Shown piece by piece: positions 9,095 through 19,245 of a stretch of 38,724 nt of DNA. The notes beneath the pieces were generated by a model that made no database searches, was not told the origin of the DNA, and saw nothing but the letters and a program-made list of their open reading frames with translations. The position numbers were made by a program, and so were the translations under genes. The stretch is from Hydrogenophilales bacterium CG_4_10_14_3_um_filter_58_23 (GTDB lineage Bacteria > Pseudomonadota > Gammaproteobacteria > Burkholderiales > Sulfuricellaceae), in contig PFJY01000096.1 in assembly GCA_002784065.1 (NCBI GenBank), forward strand, positions 1 through 38,724. Reading direction: 5' to 3'. Each line of letters begins with the position of its first letter. Positions within the stretch are counted from its first letter, which is position 1.

Positions 9095-9870
9095 GCATAG
9101 GCCCCGTTTTGGGTTTTGCCGTGCTCGCAGCCGCCGCACACCGGCTCATCGGGATTGAACAACACCTCGATTTCACTTTTCGGCACCACTTCCCGGCCAC
9201 CGTCCACATCGTCCACCCGCACCTTGAGCAGGGCCAGTTCGGCCTCGGCAAAATCGCGCAGCAGGCGGGCAATTTCGCGGTAAAAGGAATGCTCCGTCGC
9301 CCGTGCCAGCAGCGTCGCATAGCCGCGCACCCAGCGCCCCAAGTGGGTGGCCCAGAAACGTTTGACTTCCTTTTCCAGCCGCTTGACGGTAGCCATATCT
9401 CCGCTTTCCAATGCTGCGGCCTGGTTTTCCAGCAGCGCCGCCACGAAGGACAACTCGACCCCGAGCTGGTCCTCGAACACGGCGAATTTACCCGGTTGCA
9501 GCGCGAATCCACAATGCTGATAAATGGCCTTCACATCATGAAATGGTTCCTGCTGAAAACGCCCGGTAAGGCGCGACGATTCCACCGGCGGGCAACCGCC
9601 GGAGGTTGTAAAGAGAGTGGCGTATTCGCAAGCCAAAGTATCCTGAAGCTCGTCCAGGGGGACACCGGTGAAATCGGCATCGAACTGAAAACCCAGGTCA
9701 ACCAGCGCAGCCATGGCTTCCGGCGCACGTAGGGCGGCCAAGTAGTCGCACCCCGGCTCTTCGGCGAAAGCGCCCGCCAGCAACTGATAATAACCGGCGC
9801 GGGCGCGCAATTCCAGAGGGGATAAACTATCTTCCATGGGTTCAATTAAAACTGCATTCTGATTCTGCAT
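9091..9870 (-). CDS. TorD/DmsD-family molybdoenzyme chaperone
   Basis: RARAGYYQLLAGAFAEEP...ACEYATLFTTSGGCPPVESSRL...DQLGVELSFVAALLENQ; downstream of a TAT-exported molybdoenzyme. Confidence 0.85.
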   Translation of the reverse strand: MQNQNAVLIEPMEDSLSPLELRARAGYYQLLAGAFAEEPGCDYLAALRAPEAMAALVDLGFQFDADFTGVPLDELQDTLACEYATLFTTSGGCPPVESSRLTGRFQQEPFHDVKAIYQHCGFALQPGKFAVFEDQLGVELSFVAALLENQAAALESGDMATVKRLEKEVKRFWATHLGRWVRGYATLLARATEHSFYREIARLLRDFAEAELALLKVRVDDVDGGREVVPKSEIEVLFNPDEPVCGGCEHGKTQNGAYA

Positions 9871-9882
9871 GGTAATCCTCTT

Positions 9883-9925
9883 AAAAAAACCCGGTCAAGA
9901 AGAAGGGATGAACTTCAAGACCGGG
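9883..9925 (-). terminator. Rho-independent-type terminator between the catalytic subunit gene and the torD-like gene
   Basis: Minus strand: CCCGGTC...GACCGGG followed by TTTTTTT (arms 9919-9925 and 9890-9896, T-run 9889-9883). Confidence 0.75.
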
Positions 9926-9955
9926 ACACTCCGCTTGCTCAGGGGTAAATCAAAC

Positions 9956-12595
9956 TCAATGGCCGCCGCCTTCCTTGTGCTTGACGCTCCCCGGCCCGCC
10001 CCATGAAGCCATTTCCGGATGCATCTTGCGGTGCAGGTCGCCGGTGTAAGCGTAGCGCATGGTTTCCTTGAAGGCTTCCACGTGCTTCTCCCACGAGGCC
10101 TTGACATCGCCGTACTTGTCGTTCGGCCCGGCCTTGGTCACCTTGACCACGGTGTCGTACCAACCTTGGGAGCCGCCGATGGGGTCGGCCACCACCGGGA
10201 TGATCTGGTTGGGATGCACCCCCTTGTCTTCCCACCACACGTTGTTCAGGTCGGGATCATCCTGCGCGCCCCAGGCGCCGCCTTTCTCTGTTTTGAGCTT
10301 GAGCTGGGCCAGGCGTCCGTAGGCCCAGTGGCCGAAGGCAGTGGAAATGGCCGCTACCTTGGGATGTATCCCCTCGAACACGTAGGCCTTGGTGACCAGA
10401 TAGCCCACCGCGCTCTCCACCCGCACCAGGTCGCCGGTCTTGATGCCCAGCTTCTTGCCGGTTTCGGTGTTCAGCCACACCGGGTTGCTGTGCATGATCT
10501 CCGCCAGCCACTTCACTGCCGATGTGCGTGACTGCTTGTGCACGTTGATCTTGTAGGTGGTAAGGATCATTTCATCGTCGCGCATGGTGCGGTGCCAGGG
10601 AATCTGCTTGAAGGTGGGCATGGGATTGAATCCGTATTCCGCCCATTCGTCCACGCGCACGTTGATGATCCGGTCGTGGGTGGGGAAGCCGGCGTAGTTC
10701 TTGCCCTTGCGCTGGACGCCGACGGCCTTGCCGTTCTTCATGATGGCGCCATTCTTTTCCACCACGGCGCCGGTCATGTCGGCAGCGGACAATTCCTTCT
10801 TGTGCAGGCCGTATTCCGGCTGGATTTCGCGTCCGGTCTTGTCCACGATCTTGCCGGTGGCCGGGTCGAGCTTGCCATAGATCGGCCATACCCCGTGCTT
10901 CTTGAGGAAGTTCAGCCCACCCGCTTCTTTCAGGCCCGGGACGTTGTCGAAGTGGTGGCGCATGTAGTCCTCGCCGTCCTTGAAGTCCCAGTATTTTTTC
11001 ATGCCGCGCTTGCCGTCCGGGTCCAGCTTGTGAATGATGTCGCGCATCATGATGCGGTTCTCGCGCGATTCGCCCAGCGACTTGATCACCGGCTGGCGGA
11101 TACCCAGCCACGGCCACAGGGAGTTGGGCATGGACTCAGGCTCCCAGCGTTCCAAATAGGGACAGTCGGGCAGAATAATGTCCGCCAGCGTCGCTTCCTC
11201 GCCCATGAATGGGGTCATGCAAACATAGAACGGGATCAGCTTCTCGTCACGGTACAGCTTGCCCCACACTGCGTCAGACCCTGGATTGGTGTACACCGCA
11301 TTGTCCTGGTAGGAGAAATAGACGTTGATCTTCTGCTTGCCCTCGGCGATCCAGAACGGCGTCAGATGGCTCACCTTGTGGTGTGCCAAAGGATAATCCG
11401 GATGATCGGCGATCCATGACGGCTTGGCCGGCTTGGGCGGTTCCGGTTGCGGCTGTGGCCAGCCCATGCCGCGCGGCATGCAGTAGCCGCCGCGCACTTC
11501 GATGTTGCCGGTCATGATCGGCAGCATCATGGTGGCTTTCTCGTTATAAGAACCATACAGGTGCTTGGCCGGACCGCGATAGGTATAAGTCGTCGCGGGC
11601 TTGGTGGTAGCAAATTCGCGCGCGATGCGCTCGATCGTCGCCGCCGGCACGCCGGACAGCTTCTCCGCCCATTCCGGCGTGAACTGCTGGTAATGCTCTT
11701 TCAGTTCCGCCACCGTGACGTTGGTCCAGGTTTCGATGAAATCGGAATCCTGCAGATCGTCTCGCAGGATGACGTGGCCCAGTGCCAGAGCCACCGCGCC
11801 GTCGGTGCCGGGAAACACCGGTATCCACTCGTCCGAACGCCCGGCGGTGTTTGACAAGCGCACATCGAAGGTCACCAGCTTGGCCTTGTTGTCCGCCATG
11901 CCATCGGCTAGACGCTGGGAGTAAGGGTTGTGGAAATAGGCCGCTTCCATGATGTTGGAGCCGAAATTGAGGATGTATTTGGCATTCGCGAAATCCGGGG
12001 TTTCGATGTCCGGCCCCCAGGTCGGCTCCATGCCGACCTTCTTGGAGGACTCGCACACCGAGGTATGGTTCATGACGGTGGCGGATCCCAAAGTATTCAT
12101 GAAGCGGTCGACGACGCCGCCGGAGCGGTTGCGGCCGTACTTCAGCATGATGGAGTTGGGGTCTTGCTTGAGCGCGGCATCCAGCTTCTGGGCGATCTCG
12201 GTCAGCGCCTCGTCCCAGGTGATGCGCTTCCACTTGCCTTCGCCGCGTGCGCCCACCCGCTTCAGGGGGTAGAGAATGCGATCCGGGTCATAGCTGTACC
12301 ACATGCCGGAGTTGCCCTTGGCGCACAGCCGGCCACGCGTGGATACGTGCTCCGGGTTGCCTTCCAGCTTGACGATGCGACCGTTTTCCACATAGGCCAA
12401 GGCACCGTCCTGGATGTTGCAGACGTGGCAGGTAATGGGAATCGCCTTGCGCTCGGAGTAGCCAACCGGGTTGAAATCCTTTCCTCCCAATTCGGTCTCC
12501 ATGGCGCGCAGCAGCTTCGGCGAAGCCGCCGCAGCGGCTGTAGTAGCGGCGCTGGCCTGGAGGAAGGCGCGGCGCGTGATTTTGAAATTCAACAT
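9956..12595 (-). CDS. TAT-exported molybdopterin oxidoreductase catalytic subunit (DMSO reductase superfamily, Psr/Ttr/Arx/Arr-like)
   Basis: TAT motif TRRAFLQ; ITCHVCNIQDG-x26-CAKG FeS region; putative Mo-ligand region NHTSVCESSKK; C-terminal molybdopterin-binding domain. Followed by TorD. Confidence 0.92.
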   Translation of the reverse strand: MLNFKITRRAFLQASAATTAAAAASPKLLRAMETELGGKDFNPVGYSERKAIPITCHVCNIQDGALAYVENGRIVKLEGNPEHVSTRGRLCAKGNSGMWYSYDPDRILYPLKRVGARGEGKWKRITWDEALTEIAQKLDAALKQDPNSIMLKYGRNRSGGVVDRFMNTLGSATVMNHTSVCESSKKVGMEPTWGPDIETPDFANAKYILNFGSNIMEAAYFHNPYSQRLADGMADNKAKLVTFDVRLSNTAGRSDEWIPVFPGTDGAVALALGHVILRDDLQDSDFIETWTNVTVAELKEHYQQFTPEWAEKLSGVPAATIERIAREFATTKPATTYTYRGPAKHLYGSYNEKATMMLPIMTGNIEVRGGYCMPRGMGWPQPQPEPPKPAKPSWIADHPDYPLAHHKVSHLTPFWIAEGKQKINVYFSYQDNAVYTNPGSDAVWGKLYRDEKLIPFYVCMTPFMGEEATLADIILPDCPYLERWEPESMPNSLWPWLGIRQPVIKSLGESRENRIMMRDIIHKLDPDGKRGMKKYWDFKDGEDYMRHHFDNVPGLKEAGGLNFLKKHGVWPIYGKLDPATGKIVDKTGREIQPEYGLHKKELSAADMTGAVVEKNGAIMKNGKAVGVQRKGKNYAGFPTHDRIINVRVDEWAEYGFNPMPTFKQIPWHRTMRDDEMILTTYKINVHKQSRTSAVKWLAEIMHSNPVWLNTETGKKLGIKTGDLVRVESAVGYLVTKAYVFEGIHPKVAAISTAFGHWAYGRLAQLKLKTEKGGAWGAQDDPDLNNVWWEDKGVHPNQIIPVVADPIGGSQGWYDTVVKVTKAGPNDKYGDVKASWEKHVEAFKETMRYAYTGDLHRKMHPEMASWGGPGSVKHKEGGGH

Positions 12596-12614
12596 GGTTT
12601 GGTCTCCCTAATCT

Positions 12615-13472
12615 TTAGAAATAGGTCTGGACGATCTGGCCACCGACCAGAATCGAATAACGCAATGCCATTCCGCCCACCAGAATCAGCACTGCGGCGA
12701 TCATCATGCCCTGTTGCTGCTTTCCGAAAGGCGCGAGCAGCAGTGCGATCGGCGCCGCCGTACCGAGCAGCATGCCGACGCCGATAAAAATCGTGCCGAG
12801 CGTACCGGTGGTCATGAACATGAAGGTGAGTTCCTGCCCCACGCCGCCGTAGGCCGTGGTGCCGAGCAGTGACACCAGCATGACGCCCACCGCACCGGCC
12901 GACCAGAGCATGAATCGACGCAGCATGGCGAGCAGTTTCTCGTGCGTCCCCGCCAGAAAAGACGCTACCGCCGCGCCGGATAGCAGGGACATGGCCACGA
13001 ACAATATCGGCATCAATGGCGTGTTCCACACCGGACGGTTCTGGTGCACGGTGAGATCAAAGCCGGTGTAGACCGGCAAGCCCAAGGCCAGGATTGAACC
13101 CAGCACTGCCAGGCGCCGGCTGTCGGTTTCGTCGTTCTTGCGCATCATCCAGTAATAAGCCGCCGATACCGCGCCAAACGAGAGCAAATTCATTCCGCCC
13201 CAAGCCAGCGGCGAAGTGAAGTTGAGGTAGGACGGATTGAGCATGTTGAGGAATCGCAGCGGCTGGGACAGGTCGACGATCAGCAGCAACCCGCCCACCA
13301 CCATCAGCGCGAAGGAGACATAGAAGGCGCTCTTGCGCAGCGGCTCGAATTCCTGGCGGAACCAGGAGAGCATGGAAAAGAAAAACAGCGCCGAAGAAAT
13401 GCCGATGACGAAGAAATAGATCGAATACGTGCTCGACCACGGCATGTGATGAAAGATATTAAAGTCACCCAT
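12615..13472 (-). CDS. NrfD/PsrC/TtrC-type integral membrane quinone-interacting subunit
   Basis: Multi-TM protein with typical NrfD features (FFVIGISSALFFFSML, HKxxAML-like loop); sits between B- and A-subunit genes. Confidence 0.88.
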   Translation of the reverse strand: MGDFNIFHHMPWSSTYSIYFFVIGISSALFFFSMLSWFRQEFEPLRKSAFYVSFALMVVGGLLLIVDLSQPLRFLNMLNPSYLNFTSPLAWGGMNLLSFGAVSAAYYWMMRKNDETDSRRLAVLGSILALGLPVYTGFDLTVHQNRPVWNTPLMPILFVAMSLLSGAAVASFLAGTHEKLLAMLRRFMLWSAGAVGVMLVSLLGTTAYGGVGQELTFMFMTTGTLGTIFIGVGMLLGTAAPIALLLAPFGKQQQGMMIAAVLILVGGMALRYSILVGGQIVQTYF

Positions 13473-13481
13473 GATTTGCTC

Positions 13482-14189
13482 CTATCCCTTGTGGTTTTTG
13501 TTGAAAGCCCGCCTATCCTCTTCCAGCACATCGAGCGGGTTGTAGATCGCGCGGCTGGGCTCGGAAAGGTTGCGGTCCACGCCGATGTAGAACACGTGCG
13601 GCTTGGTGCCTTCCTCGGGACGCAACACCTGAGTCGGCAAGGTGGACACCAGTTTCGACACCTCGCTGCTGGGGTCGTTGATGTCGCCGAAAATTCGCGC
13701 CCGACCGATACAGGTCACGACGCACGCCGGCGCCAGCCCCTGTGTTACCCGATGGTGACAGAAGGTGCACTTGTCCACCACGTGGGTGATGTCGGTATAG
13801 GTGCGGCTCTTGGGTAGCATGAATCGGGCGTTGTAGGGGCAGGACGCCATGCAGGCCTTGCAGCCGATGCAGCGGTCATAGTGCTGAAGCACAAAACCGC
13901 CGTCTTCCACTTTATAAGTGGCCCCCACCGGACAGGAACGCACACAGGGCGGATCGTCGCAGTGGTTGCACAGGCGCGGCATGAAATGCTTGCGCACGGT
14001 GGGATAGACACCCACCACCTTGTATGGCACCCAGGTTCTGAACACGCCCAGAGGCACGTCGAATTCTGCCTTGCACGCAGTCATGCAGGCATCGCAGCCG
14101 ATGCAGCGGCGCAGGTCGATCACCATGGCATACCGCTTCAGGCCCGGCTTTCCCCTAGTTTCGATTGATGAAGTTCGCAATTCGCTCAT
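13482..14189 (-). CDS. Four-cluster ferredoxin-like electron-transfer subunit (TtrB/PsrB/NrfC-like)
   Basis: CIGCDACMTACKAE, CNHCDDPPCVRSCPVGA, CIGCKACMASCPYNA, CTFCHHRV...ACVVTC motifs. Start MSELRTSS at 14189. Confidence 0.9.
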   Translation of the reverse strand: MSELRTSSIETRGKPGLKRYAMVIDLRRCIGCDACMTACKAEFDVPLGVFRTWVPYKVVGVYPTVRKHFMPRLCNHCDDPPCVRSCPVGATYKVEDGGFVLQHYDRCIGCKACMASCPYNARFMLPKSRTYTDITHVVDKCTFCHHRVTQGLAPACVVTCIGRARIFGDINDPSSEVSKLVSTLPTQVLRPEEGTKPHVFYIGVDRNLSEPSRAIYNPLDVLEEDRRAFNKNHKG

Positions 14190-14291
14190 GAGCGCATCTC
14201 CTCCTATTGTGTTTGGCAAACAGCGCTTTGTGCCGTTGTGCCCGATGTCCCGCCGCAAACAGAAAACCAGCTTGCAGCTAACAAGGTTTCA

Positions 14292-14306
14292 GCAATAGCT
14301 GTGCCA
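14292..14306 (-). promoter_or_regulatory. Consensus sigma54 (-24/-12) promoter for the molybdoenzyme operon
   Basis: Minus strand reads TGGCAC-AGCTA-TTGC, a full match to TGGCAC-N5-TTGC, ~100 bp upstream of the B-subunit start; a sigma54-dependent activator is encoded next door. Confidence 0.88.
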
Positions 14307-14368
14307 GGTTAGCTTATGTTAAGACAATCAATCAGATATTGACTGGAATGCGTTCTGGCACTTCATTC

Positions 14369-14431
14369 ATTGTTACCTCCTGGTAATAACAATTCCCCTG
14401 TTACCGGCAGCGGCATTACCAAACAGTAACA
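14369..14431. promoter_or_regulatory. Putative enhancer (UAS) with repeated TGTTAC/GTAACA-type half-sites
   Basis: ATTGTTA...TAACAAT (14369-14393) and TGTTAC (14399-14404)...GTAACA (14426-14431), ~60-125 bp upstream of the -24/-12 element. Confidence 0.6.
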
Positions 14432-14499
14432 CCACTCACCTGTTTATCGCGCCGGGCAATTTGCGTTACACTCAACATCACGATAAGGAGGTATTTCAG

Positions 14500-15351
14500 G
14501 TGCGATTGAGGATGCGGTGGCTGGTGCTGTGCTGGGCCTTGTTGATGGCCGCGAACACGTGGGCTGCGCAAGCGCCCACCCCGATCCGGATCGGACTGAC
14601 GCCGGTCTTCCTCGACGACCAGACCGCCTTCGTCAATACCTGGAGGGTGTACCTGGAAAGCCGTCTGAAGCGACCAGTGGTGTTTGTCCAGCGCGCCAGC
14701 TACCGGGAAATCACCGACCTCATGCGCAGCGGCAAGCTGGATTTTGCCTGGCTGTGCGGCTATCCTTACGTGCGCAACAAACAGTTCATAAATCTGCTGG
14801 CGGTGCCAGTGTATCGGGGTAAACCGGTCTACCACTCTTACCTGATCGTTCCCGCCTCGGACCGGCAAACCCGCTCTATCGCGGATTTAAGGGGCAAGGT
14901 ATTTGCCTTTTCAGACCCCGATTCCAATTCCGGTTACCTGGCGCCCGCCCATGATTTGTATCTGTTGCAGGAAAGGCCCAACACCTTCTTCAGCAAGACC
15001 TTTTACACCTGGTCCCACCGCAAGGTAGTGGAGGCAGTGGCTGCTGGCCTAGCCCAGGGTGGCGCGGTGGACGGTTACATCTGGGATATGCTGGCGTTGC
15101 AGCATCCCGAACTGACGGCGCAAACCCGCGTCGTCAGCGAATCGGCGGAATTCGGCTTCCCGCCCTTTGTGGCGGGGAAAGCGGTCGCGCCGGCGGATAC
15201 GGCAGCATTGCGCAAGGCACTGATTGCCATGACGCAGGACGAGGAAGGACAAAAACTGTTGCGCAACCTGCACCTGGATGGCTTCGTGGCGGGCGACGAT
15301 CACCTGTTCGACGGCATCATTCGGATGATGCGCGCCATCGCGGACAAGTGA
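14500..15351 (+). CDS. PhnD-like periplasmic substrate-binding protein (sensor component)
   Basis: GTG start after AAGGAGG RBS; signal peptide; PIRIGLTPVFLDDQTAF...DFAWLCGYPYV...SDPDSNSGYLAPAHDL typical of PhnD/SsuA-like proteins; abuts HK gene. Confidence 0.85.
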   Translation: MRLRMRWLVLCWALLMAANTWAAQAPTPIRIGLTPVFLDDQTAFVNTWRVYLESRLKRPVVFVQRASYREITDLMRSGKLDFAWLCGYPYVRNKQFINLLAVPVYRGKPVYHSYLIVPASDRQTRSIADLRGKVFAFSDPDSNSGYLAPAHDLYLLQERPNTFFSKTFYTWSHRKVVEAVAAGLAQGGAVDGYIWDMLALQHPELTAQTRVVSESAEFGFPPFVAGKAVAPADTAALRKALIAMTQDEEGQKLLRNLHLDGFVAGDDHLFDGIIRMMRAIADK

Positions 15352-15352
15352 C

Positions 15353-16797
15353 GTGTTCCGCGACCTCAGCTTCCGCTACAAGATCCCCCTGCGCGGCAGC
15401 GTGCTGGTGGTCTTCACCGCGCTGGTAGTCACCGCCTCGCTGATGTTCCGTGCCTACGACGACCTCAAGCGGGACGTGCTGCTGAATTCCGCCAGCATGG
15501 GGCGGGTACTGGCCCACACGATCACCCCGACCATCGTGCACGACGATGTATGGCGCGCCTATGAAATCATCAATTCACCGTTCCAGGCTACCCCGGATGC
15601 GAACCTCAATCAGGCGGAAGAAATCCTGGTGCTGGATGCGCGCCAGCAGGTTTACGTTTCCACCCACCCCAAGCAATACCCCATGCTTTCCGACCCGGCC
15701 CGCGTCAGCCCGGACCTCGCCCGTCTGCAGCAGGCGATCGTAGATTATCGCGGCACCGAGCCGAAATCGATCGAACTGGCCGGATCGGACAAATTCTACA
15801 TGGTAACCCCCATCATTTCCGATGGCGTGGCACTCGGCTCCCTGGTGATGGGATATTCCAGGTCGATGTTCCTGCCGCGCTTCTACGACATCGCCCGTCG
15901 CGCCATCATCATGACACTGCTGGTGCTGGCCGTGCTGTTGCCGATGAATTGGTACTGGGCCTGGCGCATGGCGGCGCCCCTGACCCAACTGGCGAGATGC
16001 ATGGGCAGGGTGGGGCAAACCCTGCCCGACGACCTGGAATGCAACCTGTATGAATCCAGGGACGAGATCGGCCAGGTCGGCATGGCTTTCAAACGCATGA
16101 TGGGCGAGCTGAAGGACAGGGAAAACCTGGAAAAGCAGATGTTCTTTTCCGAGCGGCTGGCGGCGGTGGGACGTCTGGCGGCGGGCATCGCCCACGAGAT
16201 CAACAATCCCCTGGGCGGCATGCTGAATGCGATCAGCACCTTCAAAAAGCATGACAACGCCGACCCCCAGACCGCGAAAACCATCTCGCTGCTGGAACGG
16301 GGCCTGCTCCAGATCAAGGACATCATCGCCGCCCTGCTGGTAGAGGCCAAATTCCAGAGCCATCCTCTCACCGTGCAGGACCTCGAGGATACCCGCACCC
16401 TGGTGCTGCCCGATGCCCACAGGAAAGCGGCAAAACTGGCGTGGGAGAATGACATTCTGGACACCCTGCCGCTGCCTTCGACCCTGGTGAGGCAAATCCT
16501 GATCAACCTGCTGCTTAACGCGATTCAGGCGGTGAAACCGCAGGGGCGCGTGCACTGCCATATTTACCGCGACAGTGACAGCCTGACTTTGTTGATCGAG
16601 AACGATGGCAAGCATATTGCGACCGAACAACTGGCATACCTGTTCGAGCCGTTCGCCTCCGGCCGCGAGGGAGGACACGGCCTGGGATTATGGGTCACCT
16701 ACCAGATCGTGCAACAACTGAAAGGAGAAATCGCAGTGCAAAGCCAGCCTGGGGAAACCCGCTTCATCGTGACCTTGCCGCTAGTGGAGCAGACGGC

Positions 16798-16801
<4 letters not shown>
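15353..16801 (+). CDS. Membrane sensor histidine kinase
   Basis: TM segments, HAMP-like region, H-box RLAAGIAHEINNPLGGMLN, HATPase region LINLLLNAIQAV...GHGLGLWVTYQIV. Confidence 0.92.
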
Positions 16802-18127
<1,326 letters not shown>

Positions 18128-18150
<23 letters not shown>

Positions 18151-18493
18151 TCGATGCGCCTTTAACAATTGTCATCGATGTTGACCTGAACTCAATGATG
18201 GCTCCACAACGCCATAGGCGAGCGCCTAACTTCACCCCGTCAGCCCGGCTGCAAGCAACATAGCCCACGCGGTAGCCCACGCGGTAGCCCATATAGGCGG
18301 TGAAATCCACCATGATCGGCCCGGGGTAAAGCTGCACCATCGCCAGCCCTTCGTTGGTTTCCTCTTCCGTGAGCCAGCCGCGCCGGATCACCAGTGCACG
18401 CAGCTTCTGCAGGATCGCCATGCCGTAGGCCGTCAGGCCCACTTGCAGGAAGGCGAGAAAGATCGTGCGCAGGGGAACTGAGGGCGTATTCAT
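18128..18493 (-). pseudogene. Truncated chromate transporter (ChrA) N-terminal remnant
   Basis: FLAFLQVGLTAYGMAILQKLRALVIRRGWLTEEETNEGLAMVQLYPGPIMVDFTAYMGYRVG resembles the ChrA N-terminus, then diverges after a 12-bp tandem repeat; no multi-TM remainder. Confidence 0.65.
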
Positions 18494-18530
18494 GCCGGTC
18501 AAGTTGTTGGTGACGGAGAGTCATCCATGA

Positions 18531-19244
18531 TTACTCCAGCGCCCGCCCTTCCCCCGCCTCCTCGAAAGTCCGCCCGTCGCGGATGTTGTAGATGCGCCTG
18601 AAAGTGGGGATGATTTTCTCGTCATGGGTGACGACGATGATGGCGGTCTGGTACTGCGTGGCCATCTGGTTGAGGATGCGCATTACCGCCAGGGCACGTT
18701 CGCTGTCGAGCGGCGCGGTGGGTTCATCGGCGAGGATCACCGGTGGCCGGTTGGCCAGCGCACGGGCGATGGACACGCGCTGCTGCTCGCCACCGGAAAG
18801 TTCGGAGGTTTCCGCCTTCGCCCGGTGCGCCACATCGAGCGCCTGGAGTAACTCCAGCGCCCGTGCGCGGGCTTCTCCGTTGGGCCGCCCCGCCAGCATG
18901 GGCAACAGCGCCACGTTGTCGGTCACGTCGAGAAAAGGAATCAGATAAGGGGCCTGGAAGATGAAGCCGATGCGATCCCGGCGCAGCACCCGCAGGTCGG
19001 AAATCTTCCAGGCGTTGTCGTAAATCACCTCGCCGCCCAAGGTCATGCGGCCCTTGGTCGGTTCGATCACCGCCCCCAGGCATTTGAGCAGGGTGGTCTT
19101 GCCGGAGCCGCTGGGGCCGATGAGCCCGACCACCTCGCCGGGAGCGACGCTCATGTTCACTTCCTTGAGCGCATCGACGGCAGTGTCGCCCGCGCCGTAA
19201 CGCTTGCTCAAGCCTTCGATGTGGATGCCGATGCCTTTATCCAT
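18531..19244 (-). CDS. ABC transporter ATP-binding protein (MacB/LolD-like)
   Basis: GPSGSGKTTLLKCLG Walker A, LSGGEQQRVSIARAL signature, ILADEPTAPLD Walker B. Confidence 0.95.
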   Translation of the reverse strand: MDKGIGIHIEGLSKRYGAGDTAVDALKEVNMSVAPGEVVGLIGPSGSGKTTLLKCLGAVIEPTKGRMTLGGEVIYDNAWKISDLRVLRRDRIGFIFQAPYLIPFLDVTDNVALLPMLAGRPNGEARARALELLQALDVAHRAKAETSELSGGEQQRVSIARALANRPPVILADEPTAPLDSERALAVMRILNQMATQYQTAIIVVTHDEKIIPTFRRIYNIRDGRTFEEAGEGRALE

Positions 19245-19245
19245 G

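Noticed and set aside
14356-14372. Plus-strand TGGCAC as a second sigma54 promoter for the PhnD-like gene
   Set aside because: TGGCAC-TTCAT is followed by TCAT rather than TTGC; only the -24 half matches.
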